64,000 nucleotides of DNA from Natronospirillum sp965602035 (GTDB taxonomy: Bacteria; Pseudomonadota; Gammaproteobacteria; Pseudomonadales; Natronospirillaceae). The translations under genes and the position numbers were made by a program. The notes under the pieces are model-generated. The model saw nothing but the letters and a program-made list of their open reading frames with translations, made no database searches and was not told the origin of the DNA. The DNA lies in contig OZ271919.1 of NCBI GenBank assembly GCA_965602035.1, positions 1,860,001-1,924,000 on the forward strand. The letters run 5' to 3'. Positions 35,607-43,448 of this stretch are shown here, piece after piece (within the stretch, counting starts at the first letter, position 1; the number at the start of each line of letters is the position of its first letter).

Positions 35607-36344
35607 CTATTGCCGCTGAATCGCTCTCCCGTTCTCGTGGGGCTCGCTGAAGTGTCGAAGAACGGGCTCATAGAGCTCCCGCACAGCGTCAAGCCCTGCG
35701 TCAACATAGGAACCAATTGACTTGGCAAACATATCCAGCAGCACGATGGCGTTATTGGTCGCGTCAGAGGTTGTCATGCCGCGCAGACGCTGACTCACGC
35801 CCCGGTTCAGCAACTCAATGTTCCGGTAGACGTCAGTGACCATTGCCACCTCGTCCACCGGCTGGTTGGCCTCGCGCAACAGGTAACCGGCCAATGTCAT
35901 GTTCGACATCGCGCGAAATACGGTTTCTTCTTCCGTTGAGAACGGCAGGTGAAATAGAGCCATAGGGCGGAAAAACGCCATGTAGGGGCAACCACTTCCG
36001 CCCATCAACAGGCCCAGAAGCGAGCTGAGCCCGCCCTGAACCGTTGTGTCACGGTGGTAATTGCGGGCGCCCGTTTTTACGAGAACCCGGGCCGGCGTGT
36101 ACGAGTGTTCTTTCTCAAACCGGGCGACCACGGGGCAAACCGTCCTGGCCAACGGGCAGATCGGCGTGCGGCTGCGCTTGAGTGGGCAATGCTCACAGGT
36201 GGCGTTTTCGAGCCAGGTTACGCGCTCATCGAATTCAACCGGGCCCGGATCCACGCTGTTAACCATACCGTCGCCTGACTGCTGAATGTGTATATCGATG
36301 GGCGGCTGATGCTCGATCAGAAACCGGTATTGAGTGCTGTTCAT
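35607..36344 (-). CDS. Cysteine-rich conserved protein coupled to the c-di-GMP operon
   Basis: A 245-residue soluble protein without signal peptide. A cysteine cluster (Cys50, Cys53, Cys63, Cys70; pattern C-x2-C-x9-C-x6-C) could bind zinc or an iron-sulfur centre; a second conserved patch, GGSGCPYMAFFRPMALFHLPF, lies near residue 130. I have a memory of such proteins being labelled DUF6901, but cannot verify it. The ATG at 36344 overlaps the stop of the upstream REC-HD gene as ATGA, so translation is coupled. The last of four operon genes, it might be an effector or adaptor of the signalling proteins. The function is unknown. Confidence 0.75.
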   Translation of the reverse strand: MNSTQYRFLIEHQPPIDIHIQQSGDGMVNSVDPGPVEFDERVTWLENATCEHCPLKRSRTPICPLARTVCPVVARFEKEHSYTPARVLVKTGARNYHRDTTVQGGLSSLLGLLMGGSGCPYMAFFRPMALFHLPFSTEEETVFRAMSNMTLAGYLLREANQPVDEVAMVTDVYRNIELLNRGVSQRLRGMTTSDATNNAIVLLDMFAKSIGSYVDAGLDAVRELYEPVLRHFSEPHENGRAIQRQ

Positions 36345-37711
36345 GTATACACCCACACATTGATCTCGCGGCGCTCAACTACCTGCAGGTCCGCCAGATG
36401 ATCAACATTGCGCTCGGTGAGCCGATGATCCTTTGCCAGCATGACCACACCATGGCTGGTAATGACATCCCGCGACAAGACCATGCCCGGCATCAACTGG
36501 CGCACCACAATGCAGGACTCATCCTCCATGGCCGTGTCTCGGCGCTCCCGGTCCAGCACTTTCTCCAGCCAATGCATGGCCTCGGCATCATAGCGTGCAC
36601 CGATATGCGGTTGCAGCGTCGTAAACGCGTGGCGGGACCGATGCTTGGGCGCGATGCGGGTCAGGCTCCGATACGCCAACATGTAGTCGCGGGCCACCCG
36701 CAACACACGGGCTCCGACCGGGATGGAGTGCGCGCTCAGGCGGTTCGGGAAGCCGCGTCCGTCCCAATCCTCGCAATGTGCGGCAATAATGGTTCCGCAC
36801 TCCTTCAGGAAATCCGCACCATCAAGGGCGAATTGGGCCAATGCCGGGTGCTTCTGAAAAATCTCACGCTGCTCGACCGTCAGGTCCTCAAACGGCGCGA
36901 AAAGGTCTTCCGGCAGACCCACCTTACCGAGCTCATGCAGCAGGCCTGCAAAATAGACGTTCATGCAATCACGCCGACTGAGGTCACCCATGCGTGCAAT
37001 GCGTCTGGCCAGGTCGGCAACGTCCTTGCCAAATCCCTTTTCGATACCCGGGCGCATATCAATAAGGCTTGCTACCAGCCTGATAGTGGCACGGTAGGAA
37101 TCGTTGAGAGAGTGGTTTCTTTTCTGGAGCTTGGTGTAGGCGTTCTGTAACTCACCGGTACGCGCCTCAACCCGGGCCTCCAACTCTTCGTTCAAGGCAG
37201 CGAGGCGGGCATTCTGGGACTGCGTCAGTGCCAGGAGGCGCGCATTTTCACGGTGCAGTTGCGCACGCTCGGCTGCCTCTGCCATGACACGGCGGAGATC
37301 GTCATCGTCCCAGGGTTTGCTGATGTAGAAGTGAATACCCCCTCGGTTCACCGCGCGAATGGCTTCACTCAAATCCGATTGGCCGGTAATCAACACTCGG
37401 GTCACCTGTGGCCAATTGCGACGAACGCGGGCCAGCAATTCAGCGCCGTCCATGCGGGGCATACGCATGTCCGATACCACCACGTCCACGACCTCACGCG
37501 TCATTAATTCGAGCGCCGACAGCGCATTCTGGGCCGTGAACAGCCGATACCCCGAGCGGCGCAGTGCGCGACCGACCGCAGACAGAATGGCCGGCTCGTC
37601 GTCCACGATGAGCAGGGTCGTTTCTTCTGTTCTGCCATGGCCAGTTCCCTCTTCACTGGCCGTAGCTGTGTCGTGAATCGATTCCGGCGGTGATTTGACT
37701 GGATTCTGCAT
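36341..37711 (-). CDS. Response regulator with REC domain and HD-GYP-like output
   Basis: A 456-residue protein. Residues about 33-150 form a receiver domain (LLIVDDEP, phosphoacceptor Asp in DVVVSDMRMP, LITGQSD, Lys in YISKPW). A coiled coil (about 155-200) leads to an HD-GYP fold (about 205-390). Key positions differ from active phosphodiesterases: HD reads HE (LLHELGKVGLP), HHE reads HCE and GYP reads GFP (AAHCEDWDGRGFP), and the later ADxxDA motif is ARDYM. It may have changed metal or lost catalysis and act as a sensor. It starts two bases downstream of the histidine kinase stop and overlaps the next gene by four bases. Confidence 0.85.
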   Translation of the reverse strand: MQNPVKSPPESIHDTATASEEGTGHGRTEETTLLIVDDEPAILSAVGRALRRSGYRLFTAQNALSALELMTREVVDVVVSDMRMPRMDGAELLARVRRNWPQVTRVLITGQSDLSEAIRAVNRGGIHFYISKPWDDDDLRRVMAEAAERAQLHRENARLLALTQSQNARLAALNEELEARVEARTGELQNAYTKLQKRNHSLNDSYRATIRLVASLIDMRPGIEKGFGKDVADLARRIARMGDLSRRDCMNVYFAGLLHELGKVGLPEDLFAPFEDLTVEQREIFQKHPALAQFALDGADFLKECGTIIAAHCEDWDGRGFPNRLSAHSIPVGARVLRVARDYMLAYRSLTRIAPKHRSRHAFTTLQPHIGARYDAEAMHWLEKVLDRERRDTAMEDESCIVVRQLMPGMVLSRDVITSHGVVMLAKDHRLTERNVDHLADLQVVERREINVWVYT

Positions 37712-37713
37712 CG

Positions 37714-38589
37714 CTACTTACCTGATTGTGACGCCCTGCACTCAATGGGCACTCTGATCATGAAACAGGTTCCCTTGCCGGGTTCTGAATCAACGGTCAA
37801 AACCCCCTGATGGTCGGCGACGATTTTGGCTGAAATCGGAAGGCCCAGACCGGTACCGGTGCCGGCGGGTTTGGTGGTAAAGAACGGGTCGAAAATCCGT
37901 TGCTGTACATCGCGAGGCATGCCGGGCCCGTTATCCGCGATGGCTATTTCCACCCAGTCTCCCTGCTGCCGGGTGGTAATGGTCACTTTGCCCTGACGCG
38001 GCATCGCCTGAGCCGCATTAAGAAGAATGTTCACAAACACCTGGCTCATCTGCGACGGTGAACACCAGATCAGGGGAACCGTGCCAGAATTCAGTTCCAC
38101 TTCCGCGACATGCTTGAGCTCGTAGTGAACAATGTTGAGCGAACTGCGCAGCGTATCATGGATATCTGCCCACTCGAAGGCGATGTCATCCATACGTGAA
38201 AAGTCTTTCAGGTCTTTCACCGTACGGCGGATGCGTTCGATGCCCTCCAGTGACTCCCGCATGAGAACCGGAAGATCGTCGCGTATATAGGCCAGCTCGC
38301 TCAGGTCCTCGGATGAGAGCTTTTCACCGTCACGGGCTCCCCCTGCTCCCGATTCAGCAACCTGACACTGCAGGCTGTCCGCGACACGCAGCAAGGTTGC
38401 CATGTAGTCATGCAGTGCATTCAGGTTCGAGCCCAGATAACCGATCGGATTATTGATTTCGTGTGCAACGCCGGCGGCGATCTGACCGATCGAGGCCAGC
38501 TTCTCGTTCTGCAACAGGCGATCACGGAATTCCGCATTCAGTGAAATGTCGCGGGGCCCGTAACCGCTATCCGTAGGGCTGCTATTCAT
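37714..38589 (-). CDS. Soluble sensor histidine kinase without sensor domain
   Basis: A 291-residue kinase. The H-box AAGVAHEINNPIG (His near residue 43), N-box FVNILLNAAQAM, G1 IADNGPGMP and G2 GTGTGLGLPIS are all intact, so it should autophosphorylate. There is no membrane segment or recognisable sensor domain before the H-box; input may come from a partner, possibly the PAS domains of the upstream gene product. It begins inside the end of the GGDEF/EAL gene (8-base overlap) and is followed after two bases by the REC-HD gene. Both neighbours carry receiver domains, the likely phosphorylation targets. Confidence 0.88.
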   Translation of the reverse strand: MNSSPTDSGYGPRDISLNAEFRDRLLQNEKLASIGQIAAGVAHEINNPIGYLGSNLNALHDYMATLLRVADSLQCQVAESGAGGARDGEKLSSEDLSELAYIRDDLPVLMRESLEGIERIRRTVKDLKDFSRMDDIAFEWADIHDTLRSSLNIVHYELKHVAEVELNSGTVPLIWCSPSQMSQVFVNILLNAAQAMPRQGKVTITTRQQGDWVEIAIADNGPGMPRDVQQRIFDPFFTTKPAGTGTGLGLPISAKIVADHQGVLTVDSEPGKGTCFMIRVPIECRASQSGK

Positions 38590-41413
38590 AGGTCAGCGGC
38601 TCCGGGTTATTGACACTCTGAAATGCCTGGTTGACGACCTCCAGCAGCCGGGCGTCTGACCACGGCTTGGTCAGGTAGCGGTATACCGCCCCGGTATTGA
38701 TAGCCTCCGTCACCGTTGACACAGACACCGTGCCACTGAGTACGATCGTGCACACCTCGGGGTAACGGGCCTTTACCGCGCTCAGAAAGCTCACACAGTC
38801 GGTTGAGCGGGTCTGGAGATCGCAGACAAGCACCTGGATATCACCCTCCGCCAGTCTGGCGAGCCCTTCATCGTAGGTTCCGACCAGAGAGAGGCTGACG
38901 GGCTCCTTGCGGAACAGTCTCGAGAGCGCATTACGGGTGGCCGGGTCATCGTCTACAACCAACAACCCACTTTCGGTCCTGGCGGTCGGGCCCGGCAGCG
39001 CTACATAGCCGGGACGCGGATGCGATGCGCTGAGGAAGCGCACAAGTTCCTCTTTCACCAGCGGCGGCGAGAACAGATACCCCTGGTACAGATGCACACC
39101 GGCGCGACTGAGGTGGCGGGCCTGAGCCGCGAATTCCACACCCTCCGCAATCACAGTCATGTTCATGTGTCGCGCCAGGTAAACGACGCTGTCTACGATG
39201 GTGCTGTCGCGGCCGTCCAGCACGATATCGCGCACGAAAGATTGATCGATCTTGAGCGTGTCGATCGGCAGATCACGCAGGTAGCTGAGGCCTGTGAAGC
39301 CAGTACCGAAATCATCAATCGCAATCCGGAAACCGCTGTCGCTCAAGCGGTTCAGTCGTTGAATCAGCGATTCGGTGGCATCCAGCAGAATATTCTCGGT
39401 CAGCTCAATTTCGATTCGCTGTGGGGCGATACCTGCTGCCAGTACTTCCCGGGTCAGCCGCTCCGCGAATTCCGGTGTCCGCAGCAGCAGCGGCGACACA
39501 TTGATGCCAAATGTCAGAGTCGAATTACACCGGGCAGACAGCTCCTCCATGTCCGTGATCAGTCGGCTGAGCAACCAGTCGGTCATGGGGCCAATCAGAC
39601 CCGTTGTCTCGGCCAGTGGAATGAACTGATCGGGCGATACCACGCCCCGTTCAGGGTGATGCCATCGGGTCAGCATTTCCACGCCGGTCACCTGGCCGGT
39701 CATGGCATTGATCTGTGGCTGGTAGACGGGCGACAGCTGGTCGTTCGACAGGGCGTCCTGCAGGTCCCTTCGCAACTCGTTCCGGCCGAGCGCCGCCTCT
39801 TCAAAGGTGTCCAGGTACTGCAGGGCCTGGTTGCGACCATTCCGGCGCGCTTCTCTTCGCGCCACATCGGCCCGCCTCATCAGTTCAGCCGGTTCGTCGT
39901 CCGAGCGGGCGCTGATGGTATAGCCGATACTTGCCGTTACCTGGTAGATCTCCTGTCTGATAATGACCGGCTCACTCAGTGCGCCCACCAGCTCTCTGGC
40001 CAGTGCCTCAATGGCCGGACGACTTCGCTCGGGTACCAGCAATGCAAATACGTCGGACTCAATTCGGGCCAGTGTCTCGGTGGCGTGTATACGGGACGTC
40101 AGACGTTCGCTGATCGCCATGAGAATGTCATTGCTGATGCTCACACCGACGTGATCACTGAGCCGCCGGAAGTGGTCCAGCTCGATCATGTAGAGGGCCA
40201 GCAAATGGCCGGGCCGGCGACTCATTGCGGTGGCCTGCTGCAGGCGATCCTCCAGGAGTGCCTGGTTCGGCAGCGCCGTCAGCGCATCATGGTGACTCTT
40301 GTGTGCCAGTTGAAGCCGGGATCCGTCAGGTGTCGAGAGATCGTTCTGAATGCCGACAAAATGGGTGACCTGGCCAGAGTCGTCCTGGACGGGCGCAATG
40401 TACAACTCATTCCAGAACAGGGTGCCGTCTTTCCGGTAATTGCCGATTACAACATGCGCTTCTCTGCCCTCGGCAACGGCATCGCGCAGAATAGCCCTTG
40501 CAGATGCCTCCGTGCGTTCGCCCTGAAGGAACCGGCAGTTCTGCCCCAGCACTTCGGTACTGCTGTACCCCGTAATACGTTCAAACGCCGGATTGGCGTA
40601 GATGATGGGGTAATCCGGTTGCTGGGCATCGACGATCAGCACACCGTTGATGCTGGCCTTGATACTGCGCTCAAGCAACCGCAGGCGATCCTGCGCGAAC
40701 ACTCGATCGCTGATATCGTGGAAATAGACAGCCAGACCATCCGGACCCGGATAGACATGCACTTCGACCCAGAGCAGAAGGGGTGCGAAGAACGCTTCGA
40801 ATTCCGCGGTGATGCCGGTGGTCATGGCATGTCGGTAATGCTCTTCAAACGCCGTGCCGCAGGCGTCGGGAAAGCACTCCCATAACACTTTCCCGAGCGC
40901 ATGGCTCGCTGGCATCTTGAGTGTGATTTCCGCCATGGGGTTCATGAAGGTGATACGCCACTGGCGATCGACAGTGAAAAACCCATCTGTCATGCTGTTC
41001 AGTGTCGCGGCAAGCTGGGTCTCCAGCGTCTGATTTCTGTCAGACAGGCGAACCTGCTCGGTAATGTCACGACATACCACATAGATATAATCGTCGTCAG
41101 ACATCCGCCCGCTGATATCAAACCAGTGGAGCGCCCCGTCGGCTGCAAAGCCCCGTGCCTTCAGGCCGCGGATAACACGCCGGCGACCGATCGCTGCCAG
41201 TGCATCTTCCACAATACCGATATCGTCCGGATGAATAAGCGCATGGAATGTGCATCCGATGAGCTCCGCCGGCTCATACCCCAGGTGCGTGCGATACGAC
41301 GGACTCGCCTGTAAGAACTTCCCGGTCGGGTCAACCACACAGAGCAGATCGGGCGACAGGTCGAAGAAAGACTGGTTGAGGTTTGCACGAAGTTCAGACT
41401 GAACGGGTTTCAT
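38582..41413 (-). CDS. PAS-GGDEF(degenerate)-EAL-REC cyclic-di-GMP signalling protein
   Basis: A 943-residue soluble protein. Three PAS domains occupy roughly residues 10-370 (the third carries the LOV-like QNCRFLQG, with Cys present). The GGDEF domain (about 380-535) is degenerate, with ESDVF where GGDEF belongs, so cyclase activity is unlikely. The EAL domain (about 550-800) reads EML but keeps ELTE, DDFGTG, LKID and AEGVE, consistent with an active phosphodiesterase. A C-terminal receiver (about 820-940) has VLVCDLQ, VLSGT and LTKPW. The ATG at 41413 follows GGGAGGG at seven bases. The leader contains a c-di-GMP riboswitch, implying feedback control. Confidence 0.9.
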   Translation of the reverse strand: MKPVQSELRANLNQSFFDLSPDLLCVVDPTGKFLQASPSYRTHLGYEPAELIGCTFHALIHPDDIGIVEDALAAIGRRRVIRGLKARGFAADGALHWFDISGRMSDDDYIYVVCRDITEQVRLSDRNQTLETQLAATLNSMTDGFFTVDRQWRITFMNPMAEITLKMPASHALGKVLWECFPDACGTAFEEHYRHAMTTGITAEFEAFFAPLLLWVEVHVYPGPDGLAVYFHDISDRVFAQDRLRLLERSIKASINGVLIVDAQQPDYPIIYANPAFERITGYSSTEVLGQNCRFLQGERTEASARAILRDAVAEGREAHVVIGNYRKDGTLFWNELYIAPVQDDSGQVTHFVGIQNDLSTPDGSRLQLAHKSHHDALTALPNQALLEDRLQQATAMSRRPGHLLALYMIELDHFRRLSDHVGVSISNDILMAISERLTSRIHATETLARIESDVFALLVPERSRPAIEALARELVGALSEPVIIRQEIYQVTASIGYTISARSDDEPAELMRRADVARREARRNGRNQALQYLDTFEEAALGRNELRRDLQDALSNDQLSPVYQPQINAMTGQVTGVEMLTRWHHPERGVVSPDQFIPLAETTGLIGPMTDWLLSRLITDMEELSARCNSTLTFGINVSPLLLRTPEFAERLTREVLAAGIAPQRIEIELTENILLDATESLIQRLNRLSDSGFRIAIDDFGTGFTGLSYLRDLPIDTLKIDQSFVRDIVLDGRDSTIVDSVVYLARHMNMTVIAEGVEFAAQARHLSRAGVHLYQGYLFSPPLVKEELVRFLSASHPRPGYVALPGPTARTESGLLVVDDDPATRNALSRLFRKEPVSLSLVGTYDEGLARLAEGDIQVLVCDLQTRSTDCVSFLSAVKARYPEVCTIVLSGTVSVSTVTEAINTGAVYRYLTKPWSDARLLEVVNQAFQSVNNPEPLTYE

Positions 41414-41441
41414 ACTGCTACCCTCCCGGGCGTCTGCTGGC

Positions 41442-41457
41442 TGTGTCAGATGACACA
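41442..41457 (-). promoter_or_regulatory. Perfect hairpin just upstream of the riboswitch-controlled ribosome site
   Basis: TGTGTCA and TGACACA (41442-41448 and 41451-41457) form a perfect inverted repeat with a two-base centre, 14 bases upstream of the GGGAGGG ribosome site (41421-41427). It could be part of the riboswitch expression platform; this is inference from position. Confidence 0.4.
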
Positions 41458-41546
41458 AACGGGGTTACCGGATCTGGCGATGGAAGCGATACCGACAGGT
41501 TTCACTCGAACTGTTGCGGGGGTGCCAAACGGCATGAAAGAAACGC

Positions 41547-41627
41547 TGGCGGCTCCGCTGTCATAGGCTTGTTGTGCCCTTAGACCGGTAACTTTGCGCC
41601 CCAGCCTTTCGACTGGTTTGCCCTTAT
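41547..41627 (-). ncRNA. Class I cyclic-di-GMP riboswitch (GEMM-I)
   Basis: Read on the minus strand, GGGCAAACC (41623-41615) opens the aptamer. A six-pair stem capped by a GAAA tetraloop follows (CCAGTC GAAA GGCTGG, 41616-41601), then GGCGCAAAG (41600-41592), and a second hairpin from CCGG (41588) through CTAAGGGC, loop ACAACAA, GCCTATGAC to GCGG (41555), ending GAGCCGCC. CUAAG/UAUG is the GAAA-tetraloop receptor. These elements occur in the order and spacing of the GEMM-I family, close to the Vibrio cholerae Vc2 aptamer. About 120 bases separate it from the GGDEF/EAL start. Confidence 0.92.
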
Positions 41628-41638
41628 CAACGTATCCG

Positions 41639-41667
41639 ATTTTTGTCATCCACCAGACTGGTGTCAA
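41639..41667 (-). promoter_or_regulatory. Sigma70 promoter of the riboswitch-led c-di-GMP operon
   Basis: On the minus strand a perfect TTGACA (-35, 41667-41662) is separated by 17 bases from AAAAAT (-10, 41644-41639). Transcription would start near 41632, just before the riboswitch aptamer, so the whole aptamer is in the leader. The remainder of the gene-free stretch, 41668-41785, shows nothing else I can support. Confidence 0.65.
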
Positions 41668-41785
41668 GGTATAGTTATTTTCCTGTATCGATTTTTACAA
41701 TTCCCGGCCAACACCCTGCTGCTTGCAGACCCGTGACCTCTCCGGGAAAATACGGTCTTGATCATCATTTTCAGCAAGGTTGACC

Positions 41786-42226
41786 ATGAATCAGGAAGCC
41801 AGTGCACTGACGCCATTTCACCTCGCCATCCCGGTATATGATCTGCCCGCCGCGCGCGCGTTTTATAACGATGTATTCGGTCTGTCGGAGGGCCGTTCAA
41901 GTGAGCACTGGGTTGACTTCAATTTTTTCGGACACCAGCTGGTGATTCATGAGCATCCGAAGACATCAACCCAGGAACAGGCGCACACCAATGCGGTCGA
42001 CGGACACGATGTACCGGTTCCGCACTTCGGTGTGGTACTCGAGTGGGATCAGTGGCATCAGCTCGCGGACCGGCTCCGTGAGCGCGGAACCGACTTTGTG
42101 ATCGAGCCCTACGTCCGCTTTCGTGGAGAACCCGGGGAGCAGGCCACGCTGTTCCTTATGGATCCTTGCGGCAACGCACTGGAGTTCAAGTCTTTCAGGG
42201 ACATGAACCAGTTGTTCGCCACCTGA
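41786..42226 (+). CDS. VOC-superfamily (glyoxalase/bleomycin-resistance-like) protein
   Basis: A 146-residue protein with the paired beta-alpha-beta-beta-beta modules of the VOC fold. The start LTPFHLAIPVYDLPAARAFYNDVFGLSEG and end LFLMDPCGNALEFKSF are characteristic; possible metal ligands are the His of PFHLAI, a central His (VPVPHFGVVL) and the Glu of LEFK. Members isomerise, cleave or bind small molecules, so the reaction cannot be assigned. The ATG at 41786 has AAGG upstream. It is monocistronic or co-transcribed with the next gene 46 bases on. Confidence 0.8.
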   Translation: MNQEASALTPFHLAIPVYDLPAARAFYNDVFGLSEGRSSEHWVDFNFFGHQLVIHEHPKTSTQEQAHTNAVDGHDVPVPHFGVVLEWDQWHQLADRLRERGTDFVIEPYVRFRGEPGEQATLFLMDPCGNALEFKSFRDMNQLFAT

Positions 42227-42272
42227 CGTACGTTTTAACTGACGACCACAGTCCACAACTCCGGGATCTACA

Positions 42273-42836
42273 ATGACTCACTGGATATTCGGTTACGGCA
42301 GCCTTATCTGCCCCGACAGCCGCGAACGTACCGGCCTCACCGGAGCGGCCATACCGGTTATCGTGCAGGGCCTGGAGCGTCACTGGTCGGTCGCCGTCAA
42401 TTACGCTGACCTGACCGTGCTGGGCATCCGTGACGGTGTGTCGGACGCCGAGACCGGCGGTGTTTTGTTTCCGCTCAGCGACGATGACTTCGGCGCCTTC
42501 GACAGGCGGGAAGTTGAATACCAGCGCATTCCGCTGGCCTCAGAACGAATACGCCCGGTGGAGACCGGCGCATCGGTGCCGGAAGGCAACATCTGGGTGT
42601 ACCTCCCCGAGGCGCAGCAGAGCCCACATCCGATTCCACAGTCCTATCTGGATGTCGCTCTTCGAGGTTGCCTGACCGTCAGCGAGGCATTCGCCTCCCA
42701 CTTTCTGCGCAACACACACAGCTGGAAGGAGCGGCTGGATGACCGCGACGACCCGCTCTACCCGCGGCCGCTGAAGCCTGAGCACCGGTCGGTGTTGCCC
42801 ACAGTCGACGCGCTACTGGCTCGCCATGCCCTCTGA
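42273..42836 (+). CDS. Gamma-glutamylcyclotransferase-like protein
   Basis: A 187-residue protein with the GGCT/AIG2 signature WIFGYGSLICPDS at the N-terminus and an acidic residue in DRREVEYQRI at the catalytic Glu position. ChaC- and GGCT-type enzymes release 5-oxoproline from gamma-glutamyl compounds such as glutathione, but many bacterial members are uncharacterised. It overlaps the downstream protease gene by 11 bases, so the two are probably co-expressed. Confidence 0.8.
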   Translation: MTHWIFGYGSLICPDSRERTGLTGAAIPVIVQGLERHWSVAVNYADLTVLGIRDGVSDAETGGVLFPLSDDDFGAFDRREVEYQRIPLASERIRPVETGASVPEGNIWVYLPEAQQSPHPIPQSYLDVALRGCLTVSEAFASHFLRNTHSWKERLDDRDDPLYPRPLKPEHRSVLPTVDALLARHAL

Positions 42837-43350
42837 AGCCGACGGCACCCGACGTATCGGTCTGTGGCTTGGGCTTCTGGCCTGGCTGTCTGTGGCGGGG
42901 CTGCTGTTGCTCGTTTTTCAGGATCAGGTAGCCGACCGCTTCAACCCCAACCGGAATCCGGAATCGGTGCACACAGCCGACACGATCGAAATCACGCTGC
43001 AGCCCTCACGTGGCGGTCACTACGCCATGCGCGGCACCATCAATGGTGAGCCTGTTACGTTTCTGCTGGATACGGGTGCCACGGAGGTCGCGATTCCGGC
43101 GTCCATTGCTGACCGGATCGGCCTGTCGCGCGGTGCACCGCTGCAGGTGCGCACAGCCAATGGCCAGACAACGGCGTACCGAACCCAACTGTCAACGGTG
43201 GGTCTGGGCGACATCGAGCTGCGGGATGTCAGCGCTCAGATTCTGCCGTCCTATGAGAGCAATGCCGTGCTGCTCGGCATGAGCGCCCTTGAGCGGCTGA
43301 ACTGGCGCCGCGAGAATGGTGCTCTTACACTGCAGTATCAGCGGCCCTGA
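42826..43350 (+). CDS. Membrane-anchored retropepsin-like aspartic protease (clan AA)
   Basis: A 174-residue protein. One N-terminal membrane helix (about residues 12-30) is followed by a single aspartic-protease lobe with the FLLDTGATEVAIP active-site motif and the later VLLGMSALERLNW. It matches the short clan AA family found in proteobacteria (TIGR02281 type); a homodimer would be needed for two active-site Asp residues. The active site should face the periplasm. It overlaps the preceding gene by 11 bases. Natural substrates of this family are unknown. Confidence 0.85.
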   Translation: MPSEADGTRRIGLWLGLLAWLSVAGLLLLVFQDQVADRFNPNRNPESVHTADTIEITLQPSRGGHYAMRGTINGEPVTFLLDTGATEVAIPASIADRIGLSRGAPLQVRTANGQTTAYRTQLSTVGLGDIELRDVSAQILPSYESNAVLLGMSALERLNWRRENGALTLQYQRP

Positions 43351-43448
43351 TCGGGCAGGCTCGTGACACTTTGACTACACTGTCACACAACAGCAATCGC
43401 TCGGGGTTAGTCTTTATCACGCATCCGAACTGACGCAGGACGCGGAAG

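Noticed and set aside
39020..40885. 621-codon open frame on the plus strand inside the GGDEF/EAL gene
   Set aside because: It is a shadow of the GC-rich coding strand; it has no motif, no ribosome site, and the opposite strand encodes well-recognised domains.
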